Assembly: GCA_014859785.1 (NCBI GenBank)
Contig: JACUTP010000069.1
Location: 1 to 8,642, forward strand
DNA from: Candidatus Methanoperedentaceae archaeon
GTDB lineage: Archaea; Halobacteriota; Methanosarcinia; Methanosarcinales; Methanoperedenaceae
Direction of reading: 5' to 3'
Length of the DNA stretch: 8,642 nt
This document shows, piece by piece, positions 1 through 3,721 of this stretch. Under the pieces are notes generated by a model that did not search any database, had not been told where the DNA came from, and worked only from the letters and a program-made list of their open reading frames with translations. The first letter of the stretch is position 1, and each line of letters begins with the position of its first letter. The position numbers were made by a program, and so were the translations under genes.

Positions 1-31
1 ACCAGGGAAGCTGTCATGCCAGTTTGTGTGG

Positions 32-37
32 GGTGAT
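32..37 (+). promoter_or_regulatory. Ribosome binding site deciding the start at 42
   Basis: GGTGAT matches the complement of the archaeal 16S rRNA 3' end (consensus GGAGGTGAT) and sits 4 bases before ATG 42. It is the reason for choosing that ATG over the upstream in-frame TTG at 24. Confidence 0.6.
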
Positions 38-41
38 AGGA

Positions 42-548
42 ATGGAAAGCTGTAAGATATGTAATGGTGACCAGGATTCAAAATATTTTGAAGGCTATAA
101 TATATGCACCGGATGCGCCGACCTCATGGAAGACCTGATGAGTGAATATTTCCTGAGGACGCTGAAATTCGATAAAGAAAGTCCAGGCAAGGGATTTCTC
201 AGGCACCTGCAGAATGGCAGGCATTTCACAAGTAACTATGTGCGGATTCGAAGACACCAGAAGCGCCATCTCAGGCATATGGAAGAACATGTGCTCGATG
301 AAATAGAAAAGGGTGCGGAAGGCGGAAAACAGAGATACCTTGACAGGTTGCGGCAGACCATCAACTGGCTTGAGAAGTGTCCTGAGTTCTATAACTACTA
401 TTTCAAGGAATACTATGTATGCCCTGAATGCAAAGCTTCAATATTCGACCATTACGGCAAACATGAATCAGGTGACTGGCTGATGATAACGTGCGACAGG
501 TGCAACACGGTAATCAAGAAGTATTTCTCACCCAAATTCACAAGTTAA
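42..548 (+). CDS. Small double zinc-ribbon-like protein, function unknown
   Basis: A 168-residue soluble protein that I cannot assign to a named family. It has two CxxC pairs near the N-terminus (C4/C7 and C22/C25) and two near the C-terminus (C127/C130 and C151/C154). Both sets have the spacing of a treble-clef or zinc-ribbon metal site. Between them lies a highly charged, probably helical stretch (about residues 55-115) rich in Arg, His, Lys and Glu. ATG 42 is preferred because GGTGAT, complementary to the archaeal 16S 3' end, lies 4 bases upstream; an in-frame TTG at 24 would put that site inside the gene. There is no signal peptide or membrane segment. Paired ribbons around a basic core suggest nucleic-acid binding or a scaffold role, but that is inference. 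It is separated from the next gene by about 190 bp that include a hairpin, so it probably ends its own transcription unit. Confidence 0.8.
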   Translation: MESCKICNGDQDSKYFEGYNICTGCADLMEDLMSEYFLRTLKFDKESPGKGFLRHLQNGRHFTSNYVRIRRHQKRHLRHMEEHVLDEIEKGAEGGKQRYLDRLRQTINWLEKCPEFYNYYFKEYYVCPECKASIFDHYGKHESGDWLMITCDRCNTVIKKYFSPKFTS

Positions 549-573
549 ATTAAAAGAGTTCGCGGGGGAAAGT

Positions 574-599
574 GGACGTATGCCTTCGGGCATACGTTC
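574..599 (+). terminator. Strong hairpin with UUCG tetraloop, possible terminator or RNA end
   Basis: Positions 576-584 pair perfectly with 589-597 around a TTCG loop closed by C-G. With a G-U and a G-C pair, the stem extends outwards to 574/599, giving about 11 bp. C(UUCG)G is an exceptionally stable RNA tetraloop. A T-rich stretch (about 597-614) follows, but without an uninterrupted T run. It lies 26 bp after the zinc-ribbon gene stop, so an mRNA 3'-end or processing role is plausible. A structured small RNA is the alternative. The rest of 549-740 shows nothing else I can support. Confidence 0.45.
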
Positions 600-740
600 T
601 TCATTTAATTTAGTTACGGGATAATCGCATACAGATATGTCGTTTTTTACAGGGTTTCGTTTGTCATCTATTTCTGTGAGCAGAAGTTAAGTCAATAACT
701 AACTCTTACTAACCCACCCTTCATTAAATAAATTGGAATT

Positions 741-1121
741 TCAATTCAATACTTTCCTGATTTTTTCAGATGCCTTTTCCACCCCGACCAGAATTAACCC
801 GAGACTGGCACCAGGTTCGGTCATTGTTATAAGTAATGCTTTTGATCCGGCACCCGTTACAATAAGTTTACCTTCTGTTGCTTCGACAACCACCCTGTCA
901 GGAATACCCCTGCCCAGTTCGGTTGATGTGGTTTCAGCCGCACCGAGCATTGTGGCAGACATAGCGGCAAAAATTTCCGCATGGTTTCCGTTTTTTTCGG
1001 GGATTTTTGAATATAAAACGACACCATCCCTACCTGCCACTGCCGATGCCTCGATACCTCCAATTTTATGGATATCGTTTAAGATTTTATCAAATAAAAC
1101 TGCTTCTGTAATTCCCACCAA
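741..1121 (-). CDS. Roadblock/LC7 domain protein, copy 1
   Basis: A 126-residue protein with the Roadblock/LC7 fold. It has an N-terminal helix, then the core strand pair GIEASAVAGRDGVVLYSK, a central helix carrying AEIFAAMSATMLGAAE, two more strands (DRVVVEATEGKLIVTGAG, then ALLITMTEPGASLGLIL) and a C-terminal helix. Family members dimerise and often act as partners or regulators of small Ras-like GTPases (MglB, archaeal roadblock proteins), or as regulatory modules; the role here is unknown and no GTPase lies nearby. The start is uncertain. No ATG is available in frame; TTG at 1121 directly abuts a GGAG, and GTG at 1118 or the open frame extending to about 1172 are alternatives. A TATA-like TTTATATT at 1186-1193 lies about 65 bp upstream. 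It is divergent from the FilR1-like regulator. Its protein is identical to that of copy 2. Confidence 0.88.
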   Translation of the reverse strand: MVGITEAVLFDKILNDIHKIGGIEASAVAGRDGVVLYSKIPEKNGNHAEIFAAMSATMLGAAETTSTELGRGIPDRVVVEATEGKLIVTGAGSKALLITMTEPGASLGLILVGVEKASEKIRKVLN

Positions 1122-1150
1122 CTCCAGAATTTTATTATTATGCTCATAAC

Positions 1151-1189
1151 TATTCCAACCTGCAATAACCTTAATTGTTTATTGGAATA
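1151..1189. promoter_or_regulatory. Inverted repeat TATTCCAA-N23-TTGGAATA, candidate operator
   Basis: There is a perfect 8-bp inverted repeat with half-sites at 1151-1158 and 1182-1189. A second, overlapping inverted repeat (GTTTAT at 1177-1182 and ATAAAC at 1189-1194) shares the right half. Both lie in the divergent gap between the roadblock and regulator genes and cover the roadblock TATA box. They recur unchanged in copy 2. Control by the adjacent winged-helix regulator is an inference from position. Confidence 0.4.
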
Positions 1190-1193
1190 TAAA
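1186..1193 (-). promoter_or_regulatory. TATA-like box of roadblock gene copy 1
   Basis: On the minus strand this reads TTTATATT, preceded by a purine-rich stretch that could act as a BRE. Transcription would begin near 1160, giving a leader of about 40 bases before the putative start at 1121. The box is inside the GTTTAT-N6-ATAAAC inverted repeat (1177-1194), so a factor bound there could block TBP. Confidence 0.4.
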
Positions 1194-1196
1194 CTT

Positions 1197-1225
1197 TTGC
1201 TAAAATATAAGTATATTGCTAAAAT
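1197..1225. promoter_or_regulatory. Direct repeat TTGCTAAAAT x2, candidate operator
   Basis: TTGCTAAAAT occurs at 1197-1206 and again at 1216-1225, a 19-bp pitch close to two helical turns. It lies between the two divergent TATA-like boxes. It is repeated in copy 2 at 2650-2659 and 2669-2678. Confidence 0.35.
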
Positions 1226-1248
1226 TGAACATTATTTTAAATATGTAA

Positions 1249-1256
1249 CTATATAT
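1249..1256 (+). promoter_or_regulatory. TATA-like box of the FilR1-like regulator
   Basis: CTATATAT lies about 64-71 bp before the regulator start, implying a start of transcription near 1280 and a leader of about 40 bases. A second candidate, TATAAA at about 1276-1281, would give a leader of only about 15 bases. The GGAG at 1306-1309, 10 bases before ATG 1320, is the likely ribosome binding site. Confidence 0.35.
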
Positions 1257-1319
1257 GTAGGAAATATCTATTATCTATAAAGGATATTACACATATATAC
1301 TTAATGGAGACTAAAGAAA

Positions 1320-2117
1320 ATGGCAGAAAACGAGGACTTTCATGAGCTCATGCGTCTTGCAGTGTGCTCTGAACTGCGAAAGAATATAATGGTATATTTG
1401 AATGACGGGGAAAAATCCCTTAAGGAGATGCGTGAGGAGATGAATGTAAGCTCTACAACAGCAATACATGCACTGAAGGATCTTGAAAAGAGCAACTTAA
1501 CATTCCAGGACCAGGATAAAAAATACGCCCTCACAAATATCGGAAAAATCATGGCATTGAAACTGGTGGATTTTAGCGATGCATCCCTGGTCTTAAAAAA
1601 GCATGAAAAGTTCTGGCTTGAGCACGACATGAGCGGAATACCGGTGCATCTCATGAGAAAGATTGGGTGGCTTGAAGACTCTGTGCTGTTTACAGATACC
1701 GAGATCGATATTTTTAAAGTTCACTCGAATTTCATTAATCTACTAAAAGATGCTAAAGAAATTAAAGGCGTTTCACCTATCTTTGTACCTGAATTCGCAT
1801 CCCTTTTCGAAGAACTGGTTATTACAAAAAATATAAATGTCAGCCTAATAATTAAAAAAGATGTCCTGGATAAAATTAGTTCTGAGATAAAACAAAAAAT
1901 CTTAGACATAAATAATAATCCGGGTTTAAATTTGTATGTTATCGAAGATGACATTAAAATTGCTTTCACAGTTACCGATTATTTCATGTCTCTCGGTTTT
2001 TTCCGTCAGGATGGTGTATATGATTACAGTAACGATCTTATTAACTACAATGAAAAGGGTATTGCCTGGGGAAATGAATTATTTGAATATTATAGACGTG
2101 CTGCAAAAATTATTTAA
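1320..2117 (+). CDS. Winged-helix transcriptional regulator, FilR1/DUF1724 type
   Basis: A 265-residue cytoplasmic DNA-binding protein. Residues about 10-80 form an ArsR/MarR-like winged helix: the helix-turn-helix is around SLKEMREEMNVSSTTAIHAL, and the wing precedes YALTNIGKIMALKL. Residues about 110-255 match the pattern of the FilR1 middle domain (PF08350, formerly DUF1724), with LPVHLMRKIGWL-like and SLGFF elements. This architecture is abundant in Methanosarcinales regulators; FilR1 is linked to control of methanogenesis and morphology, but the ligand here is unknown. ATG 1320 has GGAG 10 bases upstream. It is divergent from roadblock copy 1 and convergent with roadblock copy 2. The coding sequence is more AT-rich than leuS. 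Its last 35 codons (with stop) recur as a decayed remnant at 2738-2842, and a ubiA scrap follows the stop directly. Confidence 0.9.
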   Translation: MAENEDFHELMRLAVCSELRKNIMVYLNDGEKSLKEMREEMNVSSTTAIHALKDLEKSNLTFQDQDKKYALTNIGKIMALKLVDFSDASLVLKKHEKFWLEHDMSGIPVHLMRKIGWLEDSVLFTDTEIDIFKVHSNFINLLKDAKEIKGVSPIFVPEFASLFEELVITKNINVSLIIKKDVLDKISSEIKQKILDINNNPGLNLYVIEDDIKIAFTVTDYFMSLGFFRQDGVYDYSNDLINYNEKGIAWGNELFEYYRRAAKII

Positions 2118-2183
2118 GTTCCACAATAATTACGACCCGGCTTCATGATGCCGTTTTTTTCTTTTTTACTATATGAAATAAAA
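2118..2183 (+). pseudogene. ubiA fragment (decayed duplicate of 2911-2978)
   Basis: Immediately after the regulator stop, 2118-2183 aligns with 2911-2978 inside the long ubiA reading frame. There is a 2-bp gap and roughly 9 mismatches by eye, and both contain the run of T around CTTTTTTACTATATG. The 2-bp gap and the in-frame TGA destroy the frame. Compared with the right-hand copy, about 68 bp between the regulator stop and this point are missing. The right edge, within an AATAAAT-like stretch shared with 726-732 and 2972-2978, looks like the duplication junction. Confidence 0.75.
2138..2167 (+). terminator. Hairpin plus T-tracts after the regulator
   Basis: CGGC (2138-2141) pairs with GCCG (2150-2153) around an 8-base loop. 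T7 (2154-2160), one C and T6 (2162-2167) follow. T-tracts terminate archaeal transcription, so this is a good terminator for the regulator. It is built from ubiA debris: the homologous coding stretch has GCCA instead of GCCG before its T-run. Confidence 0.55.
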
Positions 2184-2193
2184 TCTGGAATTT

Positions 2194-2574
2194 TCAATTC
2201 AATACTTTCCTGATTTTTTCAGATGCCTTTTCCACCCCGACAAGAATTAACCCGAGACTGGCACCAGGTTCGGTCATTGTTATAAGTAATGCTTTTGATC
2301 CGGCACCCGTTACAATAAGTTTACCTTCTGTTGCTTCGACAACCACCCTGTCAGGAATACCCCTGCCCAGTTCGGTTGATGTGGTTTCAGCCGCACCGAG
2401 CATTGTGGCAGACATAGCGGCAAAAATTTCCGCATGGTTTCCGTTTTTTTCGGGGATTTTTGAATATAAAACGACACCATCCCTACCTGCCACTGCCGAT
2501 GCCTCGATACCTCCAATTTTATGGATATCGTTTAAGATTTTATCAAATAAAACTGCTTCTGTAATTCCCACCAA
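2194..2574 (-). CDS. Roadblock/LC7 domain protein, copy 2
   Basis: This encodes a 126-residue protein identical to that of 741-1121. The only coding difference is the third base of Leu111 (CTT here, CTG in copy 1). The fold and start uncertainty are as for copy 1: TTG at 2574 abuts GGAG, and no ATG is in frame. The upstream TTTATATT box (2639-2646) and candidate operators are preserved, so both copies should be expressed under the same control. It now faces the regulator of unit 1 tail-to-tail (76 bp apart) and is divergent from the ubiA-like gene. Retention of both copies unchanged, while neighbouring duplicated genes decayed, suggests either very recent homogenisation or benefit from dosage. 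Confidence 0.88.
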   Translation of the reverse strand: MVGITEAVLFDKILNDIHKIGGIEASAVAGRDGVVLYSKIPEKNGNHAEIFAAMSATMLGAAETTSTELGRGIPDRVVVEATEGKLIVTGAGSKALLITMTEPGASLGLILVGVEKASEKIRKVLN

Positions 2575-2603
2575 CTCCAGAATTTTATTATTATGCTCAT
2601 AAC

Positions 2604-2678
2604 TATTCCAACCTGCAATAACCTTAATTGTTTATTGGAATATAAACTTTTGCTAAAATATGAGTATATTGCTAAAAT
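2604..2678. promoter_or_regulatory. Candidate operators of the divergent promoter, copy 2
   Basis: The inverted repeat halves TATTCCAA (2604-2611) and TTGGAATA (2635-2642) and the direct repeats TTGCTAAAAT (2650-2659 and 2669-2678) are exactly those of copy 1. The TATA-like box for roadblock copy 2 is at 2639-2646 on the minus strand. The single base change in this stretch (G2662) falls between the two direct repeats. Confidence 0.4.
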
Positions 2679-2701
2679 TGAACAATATTGTAAATATTTA
2701 A

Positions 2702-2711
2702 CTATATATAT
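2702..2711 (+). promoter_or_regulatory. TATA-like box inherited from the regulator, now upstream of ubiA
   Basis: CTATATATAT corresponds to the regulator TATA box of copy 1. With most of the regulator deleted, it now lies about 30 bp before ATG 2739. Transcription would start near 2733, so a nearly leaderless message beginning at 2739 or 2745 is possible. This is inferred from spacing only. Confidence 0.35.
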
Positions 2712-2737
2712 AATAAATAACATTAAACATTGATTGT

Positions 2738-2842
2738 GATGTATATGATTATAGTAACGACCTTGCTAACTACAATGAAACTGGTATTGCCCGGGGAAAT
2801 AAATTATTTGAATATTATAGACGTGCTGCAAAAATTATTTAA
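2738..2842 (+). pseudogene. Remnant of a second FilR1-like regulator (last 34 codons)
   Basis: Translated in the regulator frame, this gives DVYDYSNDLANYNETGIARG then NKLFEYYRRAAKII and a stop. It matches the C-terminus of the regulator at 2117 with four residue changes (I to A, K to T, W to R, E to K) and a lost Gly. The other approximately 230 codons, including the whole DNA-binding domain, are gone, so it cannot be a functional regulator. The final approximately 48 bp differ from the intact copy at only one base. Confidence 0.85.
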
Positions 2843-3712
2843 AATTGGAGAAAAAATTTTTAACAAAATCTTGCAATCCTTGAATAGATTTATCTCATTG
2901 CTTGCAATAAGTTCCATAATAATCGCGATAACCGGCTTCCTGTTGCCATTTTTTTCTTTTTTACTATATGGAATAAATATTGATTTCGGTTTGCTCTTTG
3001 CCTCTTTTCTTATCACTTTTGCTGTTTATAGCCTTAATAAATTAACAGATATTAAAGAAGATTCAATAAATAATGCAAATAGAGCAAGATTTACTGAAAA
3101 AAACAGCCATTTAATCATTCTGGCTGTGGTCGCATCCACGATTATCGCCATATATTTATCTTATATCAAAAGTATTTTTGCTATTTTCGTTATACTGTTC
3201 CCTTTCTGTGTGGGATTTATTTACAGTATAAAAATTGCAAATTTCAGGTTAAAGGATATAATAGGAATAAAAAGCCTGTCAGTAGCGCTGTCATGGGCTT
3301 TTATCGGAACGTTCATCCCGGTAGCTGTTCAATCCAGTAATATTTTGTTAGTTTCATTGATTTTTTACTTTTTTTTTTAAAATTATTTATCAATACCGTC
3401 ATCTTCGACATACGGGATATTGAAGGAGACAGGTTGAATGGCGTGAGAACGATACCTGTTTTTTTAGGCAGGGAAAAAACAAAAAACATTTTATTGTTAC
3501 TGAACTCAACATTAATACTATGGCTGATATTTTCATACAATAACGGCTTTTTCCAGTCATACCTCCCTATCCTTATTTTCAGTATTTTTTATGGATACGG
3601 GTATATCCTGTATTATAGCAGGGAGGGAATAAAAATAGGGAAATCCATTGATCTGGTCGTGGATGGCGAGTGGATACCTGTGGTACTCCTGGTATTATTA
3701 TTTATCGGCTAA
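2739..3712 (+). CDS. UbiA-family membrane prenyltransferase, interrupted by a -1 frameshift
   Basis: A multi-spanning membrane protein of the UbiA superfamily, which joins isoprenoid diphosphates to aromatic or lipid acceptors. The first Asp-rich motif is NKLTDIKED (Asn codon 3036, Asp codons 3048 and 3060). The second, DIRDIEGD (Asp codons 3407, 3416, 3428), lies after the frame break and is followed by the typical RLNGVRTIPVFLG. Hydrophobic segments fill the remainder. The frame from 2739 stops at 3378 after a T10 run (3369-3378); reading continues one base back to the stop at 3712, so one T appears missing. Without the break the family-like part (from about 2856) is about 285 residues, normal for UbiA. 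The start is unclear: ATG 2739, 2745 or 2775 would add residues overprinted on the regulator remnant, while TTG 2871 or 2880 would fit the family. A GGAG is at 2847. The substrate is unknown; quinone, archaeal lipid and haem pathways all use relatives. Confidence 0.75.
3369..3378 (+). other. T10 run, site of the ubiA frameshift
   Basis: Ten T precede AAAA, and the last T forms the TAA stop of the upstream frame. Both sides read as UbiA sequence: FYFFF before it, and LKLFINTVIFDIRD when read one base back. The cause could be a base-calling error, a replication-slippage switch, -1 slippage during translation on T TTT TTT, or real inactivation. Confidence 0.8.
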
Positions 3713-3721
3713 TGCGTTAAT

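Larger units (their letters stand above)
735..1268. repeat. Long direct repeat, copy 1 (roadblock gene plus divergent promoter)
   Basis: This matches 2187-2721 at an offset of 1453 bp. From 739 to 1225 I count only two differences by eye: C789/A2242, synonymous in the gene, and A1209/G2662, intergenic. A one-base T-run difference lies at the left edge. Beyond about 1230 the copies diverge quickly and similarity fades near 1268. There is no terminal inverted repeat or transposase, so this is a segmental tandem duplication rather than an insertion element. Confidence 0.9.
2187..2721. repeat. Long direct repeat, copy 2
   Basis: The partner of 735-1268. It carries roadblock copy 2 and the same divergent promoter. 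It is almost identical from 2192 to 2678, then increasingly diverged through the TATA-like box up to about 2721, where the deleted regulator coding region would have begun. Confidence 0.9.

Noticed and set aside
600..735. Possible tRNA, CRISPR or small RNA in the gap
   Set aside because: There is no cloverleaf, no regularly spaced repeat and, beyond the hairpin at 574-599, only weak short stems.
733..1149. Open plus-strand frame antisense to roadblock copy 1 (and its counterpart at 2381-2602)
   Set aside because: Its translation is a low-complexity Ser/Pro/Thr-rich mirror of the roadblock gene, whose protein has a clear fold. It persists only because the repeat is identical.
1936..2148. Small plus-strand gene overlapping the end of the regulator
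   Set aside because: It is out of frame with the well-supported regulator and runs into the ubiA scrap. It was kept only as background for the ubiA start question.
735..2721. Composite transposon flanked by two identical repeats
   Set aside because: The repeats carry roadblock genes, not transposases. No terminal inverted repeats or target duplications are visible, and the additional homologous pairs inside show tandem duplication.
2532..2723. Minus-strand frame overlapping the start of roadblock copy 2 and its promoter
   Set aside because: It reads through the promoter region and the roadblock N-terminus in another frame, has no family resemblance, and its equivalent in copy 1 is not open to the same extent.
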